Positions 11,769 to 21,565 are shown, numbered from the stretch's first letter. The stretch is 64,000 bases of DNA from Glandiceps talaboti (GCF_964340395.1 NC_135554.1:12018251-12082250), one strand, 5' to 3'. The notes: generated by a model not told the origin, from the letters alone. Numbers and translations are program-made.

Positions 11769-14402
11769 GCTATTGTTGTTTTCCCTAAGTGAGATGACAA
11801 ACTAATTACAACTTTAATATTTGTCAACTTTATTATGGTAGGATTGGTACCTGAATTTGATAGAAACGGAAACGAAGAAAGGGCGGTTTTTGAATGATAT
11901 TAGTCAGCACACCATTAATTATTATAAGTCGGAGAGGGTAAGAATCTCTATCTTATTTCACGAATTAACGATTCTGTTATTAGATAATAGAAGTATGTGT
12001 GTGTGTGTCCATCATATTTCACCTTTCCACGGTGCCAATATATCAACATGTTAAAACTGGAACTGGAACTTTTTTATGTATGTTTTGTCAGTAGGTACAA
12101 TAACTTATTCTTAATTAACATCGTACACTGTGAAAAAATATTACGTCAACTGGAGGTTCACGTATTTTTTATAGCTCTATGTTTGATAAATCAAATCAAA
12201 TTGATTTTTTTGGTCCGTACCCAAAAATCAGCGCCCTCAATGGTGAGCACGTTTTCAACTTGTTTTGCACTCTTACGGATAATATCAACCACTGGTTAAC
12301 ATGTACAATGTCTAATTTTTTGGCATTTAAACCAACTTCAGAGAATATATTGTGGTTGCCTGTCCACAAAACCATATTCCAGTTACAACTAGTATACTCT
12401 TAGCATGGTGACAGATTCAAAACCAAGCTTTCGCGCAAGATTTAAATTTGTCACTACACTTCCTATTAATAATATTGACCACTAAATAACAGCTACAATG
12501 TCTTTTTTTAAGTAATTGACCAATTTTTAGTGAATATATTATTTGGTAATTAGGCCTAATAAAAAATTGTGTGGTTTCGATAGGTAGATTTTTCTTATTT
12601 CTTCGATTTCTTTATATATTTTTCACATGCGAGTGTCAAGTTCAGGTAATCAGTTGTTTTCCAGATATGCTCTATTTGTTGATGGTTTCTTCCCATCAGA
12701 TGTTCAGCCAATACAGATTGGACGAACAGTTTTATATTGTCTTTTTAAGTTGTTGTAAGTTTACTCATCCACGCTGTTTAAATTTCTTGAAGACTTCACA
12801 ATTTTCGCGATTTTATTATCTTTGTCTTGAATACAAAAAGAGTTTAGGGTTGGCAGTGAAAAACTAGATGCAGTCGGTACCAAACAATTTTTTTTCTAGG
12901 CCTTAGAAGAAAAAAATGACACAGTTGCAGCTAGTGCGCGTGTTAAATAATCAATTCATATCATAACATCAGATTGGTTTGCTGTCCATAACTTGCTTTG
13001 ATACACGCCACCGCCAACTTTTTACTAAGGCAATAATGTCAAAGATTATTTTCTGAGAAACAATTTTTTGTTTTGTTTTGTTACGGTACCTGTCAACAGT
13101 CGATTTTCCGGTTCCAAGATGCATTGCGCCAGAGGACTTGTTTTGTTTTGTCTTTATTACATTTGAAATAACATTTTCATCAGGAAATGATGGTAAGACA
13201 TGTTCACCTCTTTGATTATGGCTGATTTTATAGAACAAAGACTGAACGCCGTCAATGCAGCGCTTGCAAACCCCTCAGCGTGTACACAATACATGGCATT
13301 GTATGGAGAGACGCGCAATGCATCTTTGAACCGGCAACATGTCTATAATATTTTATCTCATTCTAGAGTGTTAAAGAAGGTCGACTTATTCTTACGCGAG
13401 CCTATGGTAGTGCCATTTCGGATCCAAATGGTCTTTGCCCTAACGCTATAAAGCAATAGAATATGTAGAGGAATGCACACTCTGATTAGATTTCAAATTG
13501 ATTGTGTTTCATTCTAGCTAGGTCCTAAGTCTTTTGATCATTGCGCTATATTCCTATCAAGTTCTACAGTCAGAAAGAGTTCGATCAGTGATGGTGGAAC
13601 AATTAAATATTATCCTCAACATTTTCCTTCGTTCGGCTGACAATATCAGGGACCTAAGGGACCTACTCGTCTAGCGACTCGTAATGACAAACCCTTAGGT
13701 CACCAGTATTTTCTGGCTGAATGAGGTATACATGTAAAATATAGGGATATAATACAATTATACCTCTCTTGGCATAATATATTAAATTTTTGAAACACTA
13801 ATCATTAGCACCTTACTTCCATTCACGCACAAGCCATTTCTCGTGGCTCCAATTATATTCCCCGAAGAAGGCCATCTGTGTATGGCCGAAACGTCGGAAA
13901 ATAAAGCTATTCTAAACCGTAGACAAACAGACTTGTTTTTTCTTTCAAACCCATTACTAATCATGAACGTTGTTTGCAACTTTCCGGCTCATTATTCGAG
14001 TACGCACAAACCAGACACGGGTTGAACGACCAGAATATATCATCCATATTTTCTGTTCAATGGCAATAACTTGGCTTGAGTATGGTATTATTGCGACATA
14101 TCTTATCATTATATATTATCTAGGCACGTTGTGAAATGTCCGGTTATGACGGTTTATGGATTCTGTGCGACCCCATCGCAATGGCTGTGGCACTAGACAG
14201 TACAGTAATTAAAAGGAAGAAAGTGGCATATGCAACTGTTGAAATGCAAGGCTCTGTTACCCGTGGAATGATGGTTATTGACTGGAACAATGCACTACAG
14301 AAAAGACAACGCGTTAACTTAGTATTCGAGACTGATGTGGCGCTGTTGAAGAAAATGATGGAAGATGCATGCATGTGCGGAAAGCAAAATCCGGACAACT
14401 AG
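6945..14402 (+). CDS. Nucleoside hydrolase NH-A (five exons, 329 aa)
   Basis: This is an inosine-uridine-preferring type nucleoside hydrolase, which splits ribonucleosides into base and ribose and is probably cytosolic (no signal peptide). The exons are 6945-7127, 9249-9543, 10190-10326, 11842-11937 and 14124-14402. All junctions are GT-AG and the phases join without a break. Visible motifs are the Ca2+/ribose-binding DCDAGIDDA at residues 8-16 (Asp10, Asp14, Asp15), GPLTN around Thr132, MGG near 154-156, AEFNFFMDVEAA at 168-179, and CDPIAMAVALD near 252-262. The length is normal for the family. The ATG at 6945 was chosen because it puts the Asp motif ten residues in; the longer frame upstream lacks an ATG. 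The residue before the last Asp is Cys, where many members have the catalytic His. Confidence 0.93.
7267..8031. mobile_element. Non-autonomous DNA transposon in NH-A intron 1
   Basis: The termini are inverted repeats of about 42 bases. The left begins TAACTGCCGGGCACTCAATT; the right, reverse-complemented, begins TAACTCCCGGGCACTCAATT and continues in parallel. An inner foldback (CTCGGATGTTC near 7890 against GAACATCCGA near 7945) lies inside. No transposase frame is visible. Flanking target duplications are not obvious. The same element sits at 28924-29688 in copy B. Confidence 0.7.
8532..8791. mobile_element. MITE-like element in NH-A intron 1
   Basis: TGTGGCCGACTAGGACA at the left end mirrors TGTGGCCGACTTGGACA read from the right end on the other strand. 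A nested pair (TTCCCAATCAAAA against TTTTGATTGGGAA) lies inside. The element is about 260 bases with no coding potential, and the counterpart in copy B is 30230-30491. Confidence 0.65.
9249..9543 (+). CDS. NH-A exon 2
   Basis: It encodes IPVYQGAESPL through SVMGGNIE with one base of the next Gly codon. It contains the VALGPLTNLAL and MGG motifs. This exon carries the only two coding differences from copy B: residues 99 (Asp here) and 101 (Arg here). Confidence 0.92.
9670..10130. repeat. Compound microsatellites in NH-A intron 2
   Basis: (CA)n, then (GTAT)n with GTGTGCGT interruptions, then TAGG-rich sequence, then (GA)n at 10078-10127. All reading frames through it are repeat artefacts. Confidence 0.95.
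10190..10326 (+). CDS. NH-A exon 3
   Basis: It starts with two bases completing Gly160 and contains AEFNFFMDVEAAHIIL, the family's substrate-binding Glu/Asn region. It ends CVEY at the donor GTAAGT. Confidence 0.92.
10449..10533. repeat. (CA)n(CATA)n microsatellite, NH-A intron 3
   Basis: Dinucleotide then tetranucleotide repeat. A frame directly after it (to 10788) has no splice support. Confidence 0.95.
11072..11252. repeat. (CATA)n/(CA)n microsatellite, NH-A intron 3
   Basis: Three CATA blocks are separated by TTGTA interruptions and followed by (CA)n. The block lengths differ in copy B (32755-32952). Confidence 0.95.
11640..11772. repeat. (GAC)n(GAT)n...(GTT)n trinucleotide block, NH-A intron 3
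   Basis: The trinucleotide runs give an artefactual poly-Asp/poly-Val frame. The equivalent block in copy B is shorter in GAC and longer in GTT. Confidence 0.95.
11842..11937 (+). CDS. NH-A exon 4
   Basis: A 32-codon exon (DWYLNLIETETKKGRFLN to YYKSER) between acceptor TATGGTAG and donor GTAAGA, phase 0 at both ends. It fits the family's linker helix before the last catalytic segment. Confidence 0.88.
13627..13725. repeat. Short palindromic dispersed element, type 1 (intron 4 of NH-A)
   Basis: It is related to 3241-3351. CCTTCGTTCGGC and GACCTAAGGGACC on the left mirror CCCTTAGGTCA and CTGGCTGAATGAGG on the right, around ACTCGTCTAGCGACTCG. Confidence 0.6.
13861..13905 (+). repeat. Short GAAGAAGGCC...GGCCGAAACG motif, retroelement-like
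   Basis: GAAGGCCAT and ATGGCCGAAACGTCGG form a short foldback. Motifs of this shape are common near the ends of Penelope-like and related retroelements in animals; that link is from memory. No reverse transcriptase is present here. Confidence 0.35.
14124..14402 (+). CDS. NH-A exon 5 (terminal)
   Basis: It follows acceptor ATTATCTAG and begins ARCEMSGYDGLW. It contains CDPIAMAVALD with the last metal-binding Asp and ends at TAG. Confidence 0.92.
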   Translation, partial: ARCEMSGYDGLWILCDPIAMAVALDSTVIKRKKVAYATVEMQGSVTRGMMVIDWNNALQKRQRVNLVFETDVALLKKMMEDACMCGKQNPDN

Positions 14403-14644
14403 CACGGACATCATTTCGGATTCCAGGATTTGCACACTACTAGTTTTGAGGGTTACATTTTACGCATAACGGTCAAGGTCAAACCTTAGGTCAGGCTTTT
14501 ATTGTGGAATCATACAGTAATATGCAAATGTGTAGTAAACAATCTAAACTGAACGAGATACAACAGAGATTTAACTTCTCAAAATTCTAGTTATGCTAAT
14601 GACCATTTTGACTTAGAGAGAGAAACACAAAAGACACAACTGTA

Positions 14645-14650
14645 AATAAA
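14645..14650 (+). promoter_or_regulatory. NH-A poly(A) signal AATAAA
   Basis: It lies about 240 bases after the NH-A stop, a normal 3'UTR length, and is conserved in copy B at 36341-36346. Confidence 0.55.
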
Positions 14651-15483
14651 CTGTAAACCTGTCGTTGTACTGATAGCAATTTGGCATTCATAATATGTCA
14701 AACGGTCGATTTCGAGGTGACAGTGATGGGAATTTTACTTGTATTGCAAATCGTGGTGCAGTCTTGTAGATTGTATTTCGGTTTAAACTGTAATAGACTT
14801 GTACTCTTTAGTTCAACTATTTTCAGTGGGTACCGGGTGATATTCATTACTCTTATCATTTCCCATTAAGTTGCGATTTGAAGTTATCTTGTCCCGAGGT
14901 GTCTGTCAACGCCGAGAGTAATATATGCAACTTGATATTTGATCTAAGTATAAATGGAATTACGTATTTGGACTTGTGCACTTACATTTCACCAGTGTAA
15001 TAGTTTTGAGTTTTGTAGGACATGATAGTATTGTGGGGTTTTTTTCTGTGTTATTTTCCCTGTCTGACTGGCAGGTGTTTGGGATATTCAAAGACAGCAG
15101 ACAAATTATTTTAATTGATTAATTGATGAAGCCTTATATGAACTAATACTTCTGGAATTATACTAAGGGAACCTTCAGTATTTACAAGGGGGAGGGCCGG
15201 AGGAATCGGGGGGGGGGGGGTCACATTTTGCATTACAATATTTGGGGGAGGGCCACATTTTACAATCCGTAGTTTTGTGACCAAATTAAATATTCAATCA
15301 TTGTCAATCTGTTTTGTGTGTTTTGAGATGTAAACGTGAGATGAGCACTCAACGAGTACTTTACATGCCAAAATACAAAAATAAAAATACACATACTGTA
15401 AGAAATTGTTTAATAAAACGATGCATTTTGTTGAGTGTACCATCACACCTTATCACTCACACTGTCGTTGTTAAAATATGATA

Positions 15484-15529
15484 ATGGTGGTGGTGGTGGT
15501 GGTGGTGATGATGATGGTGATGATGATGG

Positions 15530-15566
<37 letters not shown>
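15484..15566. repeat. (GGT)n(GAT)n trinucleotide repeat
   Basis: Trinucleotide run downstream of NH-A. The equivalent in B (37165-37234) is shorter. Confidence 0.95.
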
Positions 15567-15568
<2 letters not shown>

Positions 15569-16217
15569 AGTTTTGAACGTCATAGGGAACACGGGCAGTG
15601 ATACATGTACTGACGCAAGTAGTAACAGTGAGTCAGATTAGAGTGACACTGGAATGGCAATTCTCCAATTCCACAAAATGTTGTCCACACACTCTTTCCT
15701 GAAGTAACATAGACATTTTCTCCGCTACCCTTGAAAAACTACCAACACACTCCTGACCAGCTGTTTTGTCACATCCACAGACTTTCAATTCTGTAACTAT
15801 TAGTTGACAATCGAAAGTCTTCATTTAGGCTTTTTTCATATTGAAATAGACGACCGCTACTTGAAGATTTCATCATTACCGTATTGCAGAAAAGACGGCT
15901 GATTGCATATTTAATATGATCTACATGTTGGTGTCAGATCACCGATTGGTTTGAAGGTACATACATGATAAATTGTGGAGAAGCAGTGAGAAAATCATAT
16001 TTGATGTCCGAATAGCCTTGGTTCAATATTAAAGTCACTCTATATTGTAAATTATCATCAAAATTTTATTAAATAATTGTAAAAAGCTAAACATTAATTA
16101 CTAAATTGGTATAGTCGGCTCGTTCATTACATAGACCTCCTTACATAAAATGATATGGTCAAACGAAAAGTTTTAGCACCCATTTCGATGATGAACAATT
16201 ATCCTGTTTAGGCTGTT

Positions 16218-16302
16218 AGTCCTGCTTGCATACGGAGTAAGTCGGCTCTTCCTTCTCCGTCACGGTGTTGAGTGTTAAACGCGTGCACCTGCAAGCAGGA
16301 CT
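16218..16302. repeat. Perfect 13-bp inverted repeat hairpin
   Basis: AGTCCTGCTTGCA (16218-16230) pairs exactly with TGCAAGCAGGACT (16290-16302). Inside it, CGGAG and CTCCG form a second stem. It sits about 60 bases upstream of the isolated exon at 16360. Confidence 0.7.
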
Positions 16303-16359
16303 AGTATCCTGTCAGAACCAAAAGTCGACAGCCGACGCGTACAGTTGCCTTTCTATTAG

Positions 16360-16495
16360 AGTGGCATTGATCCCGTTCTTCTGAAATACTCAGAAGACTT
16401 CTCTCGTTTAGATTTCAAAATCCGTTCAAGAGATTTCGAAAAGGACCGTACACAAGCGGAGTTGCTAAAATACAAACTCCATGATCACATCTTTT
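16360..16495 (+). CDS. Isolated candidate internal exon
   Basis: The acceptor GCCTTTCTATTAG and donor GTAAGT bound a stop-free frame of 45 codons plus one base. The peptide has KYSEDFSRLDFKIRSRDFEK and continues charged and helical (DRTQAELLKYKLHDHIF). Composition and splice sites look real, but I do not recognise the protein and found no neighbouring exon in the spacer. It could belong to gene X or be left over from another gene. Confidence 0.45.
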
Positions 16496-17389
16496 GTAAG
16501 TATTCATTGCAGACTTGAATGCCTTGTATATGTTAATTTTGTTGTATTGTCATGTGTGTTGGCGATTTTTCGCCCAAAACTCAACATATAATCTATACAC
16601 TGAAAGTTTATTTTTAAACTAGACAGACTATTACGTTGCATTACATGTATATAAGCTTACACTCGCATGTTAATGTTTCTTAACAGACCATGTGTGATTT
16701 CCTCCAGCCCCACCCCTTGTAAATACTGAAGGCTCCCTAAGGAAATATCTATAATAGAGAACTTGCAATCCAGACTGAGCATGCTCAGACAAAAAGGACT
16801 ATGGGATTATCTGTGGTTATCATTATACCTAATCTGGAGCTACCGATAAAATAAACCACCCACGATGGTCAGGGTGACTATGAATCGATTATTTGTGGTT
16901 ACACCAATGTAAGGTATTATTGTCCTACTTCATCCCTGGGTCAAGTGTATACATTCTTGTTTCGATCGAGGTTGATGCACCATCTGCTCCAGATCGTATA
17001 CATGGTTGAAAGATGTGAAGTGAGCAGACGATCGTGACTGTATATTTTTGCAATAAAGCTTGCAGATGATGTGTATTTTTAGTGATCACCTCCTTGTTTT
17101 GATATAATAATCTTCAGATTCAATGAAAATATCAATATAAACACTTGAAACCCCTGAAAACAGTCTTTCTCGGTGTAGAACAACAGTGTGTCAGTATCCA
17201 TTAGGTAGCTTCCTGGTTTACCTTACATCGACGTTGGTGGCGCACTTTCGAAACAAAGCGCATGTGCGGCCAGACGATCGACCGATTAATTACGTAAATT
17301 GCTCATTAATATTCATGGAACTTTTAACAAAACTTAATCAGTTCTTGCCATTTCTCAATGGAACAGTTGTGTCAAATTTCGTTTGAATT

Positions 17390-17830
17390 GAGCCAGCCAA
17401 TTTGGAGAAAACGATGACACAGATACACACACAGAGACAGAGACAGAGACAGACAGACACACATACACACACAGAGAGACTTTCACCCACTAATACATTT
17501 CTTCCTTACGGAAGAAGAAATGAGATAATTAATACATAGCACTTGCAACTGCTTTTTCGTTAAACACAAAATGAAGAAACATTACGCGAATATGTCACGT
17601 TATCATTGTGTACGGTCGGGAACTAGACTAGCATAACATTGTCATTTTACCTCCCGTAAGGGGAGGTATTGAAATGGCGATGTCTGTCTGTCTGCCTGTC
17701 TATCTATCTGCCTGCATGTCCGTCCCTCTGTATGTGTGTGTCCTACTGTCTGTGTCATCATTTTCTTAAAAACGGCTAGCTCAAGTATAATGAACTTTGG
17801 TACATACAATGGTAGGGGAAATGGCTACAA
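17390..17830. repeat. Two opposed hairpin/TCTG-type dispersed repeats
   Basis: One copy reads leftward: a (CAGA)n tract near 17435-17460 ends in the hairpin TTTCTTCCTTACGGAAGAAGAAA near 17500. The other reads rightward: the hairpin ACCTCCCGTAAGGGGAGGT at 17651-17669 is followed by a TCTG tract. The second also has an AACTTTGGTACATACAATGG segment, like 2046-2500. Confidence 0.5.
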
Positions 17831-17844
17831 CTGATTAGTTTTTT

Positions 17845-18180
17845 TAGCAAGCTCACTGGGGAATATATAATTTTGGATACACCCTCTGTCAACACCTGAT
17901 CAAGCTATTCACATTCAGTTGATCTCAAGCCTAATAGTTTTCGAATTATACAGCTGGGCTCATAATTGTGTCACAATCTTGGGTCAAATATTGTTTGATA
18001 TATTGACAAAGGTATATGTAGTATTTACTTTTACAGGGTGATTTCTAATTTGATATTGCATTTTATGTGATATCTTGGTAGATATTTTTCAAAGGCGTGT
18101 CTGATCAGACACAATAGAAAGTTTACTTAGATGCGCGTATTTACAGAGAGAAGAATATTACTGAATTCGAACACGAAGAC
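17845..18180. repeat. Transporter 3'-flank repeat, copy 1
   Basis: It matches 45475-45790 and, less well, 42930-43090, sharing CACTGGGGAATATATAA and ATTGTTTGATATAT. It is the sequence that follows exon 6 of the transporter genes, so it was copied together with the exon at 18186. Confidence 0.75.
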
Positions 18181-18185
18181 ACAAA

Positions 18186-18412
18186 TTACTCTATCATCAC
18201 GTTATTATCATGTTCGGTCGTTCCAGGCTGTCCCTCTTCACTATTTTCAGTCTCTTTATATGTAGAGTTCGTCAGTTTTTGTTGTTCTTTCTTCTTTACT
18301 TTGTAATTTTCAGCTACATGGGCCAGGAAAGCACAGATTGCTGATGACAGTAGTATTACAGCGATGAGATAGAAAGCAAGGTCGTAATTTCCTTTAATAT
18401 ATCGTATCCATC
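18186..18412 (-). pseudogene. Orphan last exon of an MCT/SLC16 transporter
   Basis: On the minus strand, acceptor TATTACAG is followed by two codon-completing bases, then WIRYIKGNYDLAFYLIA, the final membrane segment, and an acidic tail ending MIE and TAA. It is closely similar to exon 6 of MCT-C (45806-46041). The frame and acceptor are intact, but no exons 1-5 lie nearby. The first conserved Asp of WIRD is Tyr here. It is most likely a stranded duplicate; use as a distant alternative 3' exon cannot be excluded. Confidence 0.8.
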
Positions 18413-18431
18413 CTGTAATAAAAGATAATAT

Positions 18432-18469
<38 letters not shown>

Positions 18470-18495
18470 TTATATCATATCATATCACATCACAT
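18432..18495. repeat. (GATA)n and (CATAT)n microsatellites
   Basis: TAGA/GATA run followed by CATAT/CACAT repeats, just upstream (in transcript sense) of the orphan exon. Confidence 0.9.
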
Positions 18496-18836
18496 CATAT
18501 CATCTAAATACATTCAGCGGCGAGTAATCAGGGTTTTTTCATGGTATTGAAATCTTGCCTTCGGAAAGACTTTTGATCTAATACATTTGCCATACATCCT
18601 TGCAATTTGTGACTATTATCCACATGCCTCTATAAAGTTGCCAATGTATACTTGTCGGTGGATCCGGAATGCACGCTTATCATGCATAGCATTGTGAAAA
18701 TACGGACATGTAACATGCATGGCGTAAATATAATAAGATTATTATTCTTTGAAACGGGGTGCCATATTTTGGTTAGAATGTAGTAATGTCAAATTGCGGA
18801 AAACGCAGCTGGTAAAATGAAATTTGTGACTCGTAC

Positions 18837-18936
18837 CACAGGGACACGTTAAGTTTGTATTAGAGGATATATATATATGTAGTATTACATTACTAATTCA
18901 AACAATATTACACATGTACCATGACGTGTCCCTGTG
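18837..18936. mobile_element. 100-bp MITE, hAT-like
   Basis: Perfect 13-base terminal inverted repeats (CACAGGGACACGT at 18837-18849, ACGTGTCCCTGTG at 18924-18936) are flanked by an exact 8-base direct repeat, ACTCGTAC, at 18829-18836 and 18937-18944. An 8-base target duplication is typical of hAT transposons. The interior is AT-rich with no coding capacity. Confidence 0.85.
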
Positions 18937-19207
18937 ACTCGTACATTGCACTCCTGATGACGATTGTTGTCTAGTACATCTTGTTTATACACGTACGTAA
19001 CAATCAACATGCTTTAAGTATATTTTCAGGAATATAATTATGGTTTATCTTGATGACGTCGTTTCCATTGCTACATTAATTTTTAGGATAACAGAACATA
19101 AAACAATCACTACAAACCATAAAAATCATTAAACACAATTAATATAACGTTTTCTTTTGTATTCGGTTATGATTTTTATTAATTTGTTTTTTTCCGTTGA
19201 TTTTATT

Positions 19208-19244
<37 letters not shown>

Positions 19245-19359
19245 GGGGTAGCCTGTTTACGACGGTGATCTGTGTGTTCCGATAGCTCTTATCGGAGTTA
19301 CTGATCAGCGACGTCAACATGCGCGTGTCTGTCTGTCCGCCTGTCTGTCTGTCTGTCTA

Positions 19360-19398
<39 letters not shown>

Positions 19399-19447
19399 GC
19401 ATACATGCATGCATGTATTTATGCATGTATGCATGTATGCATGTATG

Positions 19448-19512
<65 letters not shown>

Positions 19513-19606
19513 ATGTATGTATGTATGTATGCATGCTGCATCTATGTATGTATGTATGTATGTATGTATGTATGTATGTATGTGTATGTATGTGTGTATG
19601 TATGTA

Positions 19607-19670
<64 letters not shown>

Positions 19671-19680
19671 AGCCTGTACA
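19208..19680. repeat. Compound microsatellite block
   Basis: (GTT)n at 19208-19242, (TCTG)n from about 19328, then (GTAT)n, (GT)n and (GCAT)n to about 19670. Long Cys/Met/Tyr/Val frames here are repeat artefacts. Confidence 0.95.
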
Positions 19681-19877
19681 TCATGGAGCTTATTAACTCA
19701 TTTACATGACTAAACTAGACAGTACACCAACACAGAATCACCAACTCAGTATAATTCAGTAAACTTATTAAAGGTATATGCCTGATTTTCAATTACACAG
19801 TTTGATGTTTTTCTTTCCAATTGTCTTGCCTATTCCAATATCTTACAACAATCAAAAATTGAATTTCGTAGTCGCAG

Positions 19878-20045
19878 GTGACGTATAAGTATGTTATTTG
19901 CCAAATACGGTTCCACATCTTGCTGCTCGAGGTAATTTTTCCGGTATAACGGCTCGCCTCCGGCTCTCCGTTATTAATCGGAAAAATTACCACTCGCAGC
20001 AAGATATGGAACGGTATTTAGCAAATAACATATACTTATTCTCAC
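19878..20045. repeat. 168-bp near-perfect palindrome (foldback element)
   Basis: The left arm (AAGTATGTTATTTGCC, GGTTCCACATCTTGCTGC, GGTAATTTTTCCG, ATAACGG) is mirrored by the right arm (CCGTTAT, CGGAAAAATTACC, GCAGCAAGATATGGAAC, GCAAATAACATATACTT). The loop is a short CTCGCCTCCGGCTC. The arms are about 75 bases with few mismatches. Transcription would give one long hairpin. Confidence 0.85.
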
Positions 20046-21565
20046 ACGCAATGCAAAATATTAGTAATGTTACCACCATAGTCTTTAAAGTCTGGTCAAA
20101 ATATATCTACTGTAAACCTTAGATATTTTCACCACTAGCAATCTTTAGAGTCTTCAGCTAGTTCTCAAAGACTAATTTGTACTAATTACCAGACAGGTAC
20201 ATTATGTTCACGTCCAAGAAAGCATTTTGGTCACTACTAAATGCATCTTTGTTTTCCTGTGAAATAAGCGAAAATAAGTCTTTTAGTGTAAATTTCAAAA
20301 TTTACAGTATAATATATAAATTGTTACTATACTTGTGAAAGAATTGAGCAGTAACAACGTGTTACAAATATTTCGTTTGCATTTGTAATGAGTTGACATG
20401 TTTGAATATAAGTTGTTCTTATTAAGCCACATTGTACTTGTATCAAAGATGAGAAATTGTTCAACAATGACACAGTGTCAGCAATTTCTAATAATATTAA
20501 CTTTGATAAGACTAGACAGGGTGCAGTATTTATATCCTGTAGTTTTATAAATGACCTTCATAACTTTCTAACTTGAAAATGAAAGATTACTAAGGGATGA
20601 AATATAAATAACTGCACCACAAATTTTGTTGAAGTTTTACATACATCTGCAGTTGTAGGGCTGACCAAGCTTCTATATGGGTTTTTTGCAACCTTTTGAA
20701 GTGTAAGGTAAGTTTATTTGTAATGAGTACACGTAACAAAACCCTGGGGAGTTGTTAATGGTACAAAACATAAAAGGAAAATAATAACAAAAAATTATTA
20801 ATAAACTATCTAAAAGAAGCATTACATAATAAAACTAATGAACGACAAAAGCTATTCAATGAAAAGAAAGAAAGAGGAAAAATAATGTATGGTAATTAGT
20901 CAGACTAATGGAGATGTATGTTTGATTATATATGAAAATTATATACTTATTGTAATGTATATTTGATTATGTGTGACAATTGTGCATCGTGTTCAAACAT
21001 TCAGTGCCAACAGCTAACGATCATTTTCATCGGGTTGTAGACACTGAATGTTGTACCCTTTTCATATGAATATCATGAGAAATGAAAGTGTTATCAAATC
21101 ACGGAAAACAATTTTATTAGATAGAACTAAAAATAGCTTACAACTTCACCTTATGGCACACTATATTACAATAACATTGTTCACTTGATGCAAAAGCTAA
21201 ATAGTTGTATTGTCTCATTCACATGGCCTTGCAGTAATTTCTTGCATTCATGCTTAAAATGTGCTTGGCTAAGCTGCTGTTCTTTGTCAAGTGCCTGTTT
21301 TGTTATTATGCCACAAAAAAAATCAAGGTATTAGATCTTAGCAGTTGCATCTTGCCTAAAAAAAAAAAAAAAAAAAACTCTATAGGCATAATGATAATTA
21401 TGCATCTAACCAACAATGTTGCAAAAGTCATTACTTTGGTCATTGTGTACTTCTAATACCAATGTATCACCCTGTACCAATATGTACATATTGTTCTCGT
21501 ATATCATACTGATATCAAGTCAACTTCGGAGGAACACAGTTTTCCCATACACTTTTGTGTTAAGC
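20046..21565. other. Gene-poor spacer
   Basis: AT-rich sequence. I see no exon with splice sites. A short piece at 21226-21290 matches the locally repeated segment at 6198. A poly-A run at 21359-21377 is the only other notable structure. Confidence 0.5.

Larger units (their letters stand above)
1028..15968. repeat. Segmental duplication, copy A
   Basis: Homology to copy B (21566-37536) starts at GAGTGTACTTATACTGAGG and ends at GGTACATACATGA. The two copies are near-identical through exons, introns and intergenic sequence. They differ by scattered substitutions, microsatellite lengths and a few indels. Copy A lacks about 1.1 kb present in B at 23074-24174 (junction near 2525). Copy A has about 110 bases near 15760-15870 that B lacks. 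The offset between copies goes from 20538 to about 21696 as these indels accumulate. Confidence 0.95.

Noticed and set aside
11586-11792. Poly-Asp/poly-Val frame
   Set aside because: GAC/GAT and GTT trinucleotide repeats within an intron. The counterpart at 33285-33488 is the same.
13200-13451. 83-residue frame in NH intron 4 with protein-like composition
   Set aside because: It is identical in both copies, but so is the surrounding intron. It has no splice sites or recognised family and is not part of nucleoside hydrolase. It may be an old mobile-element piece.
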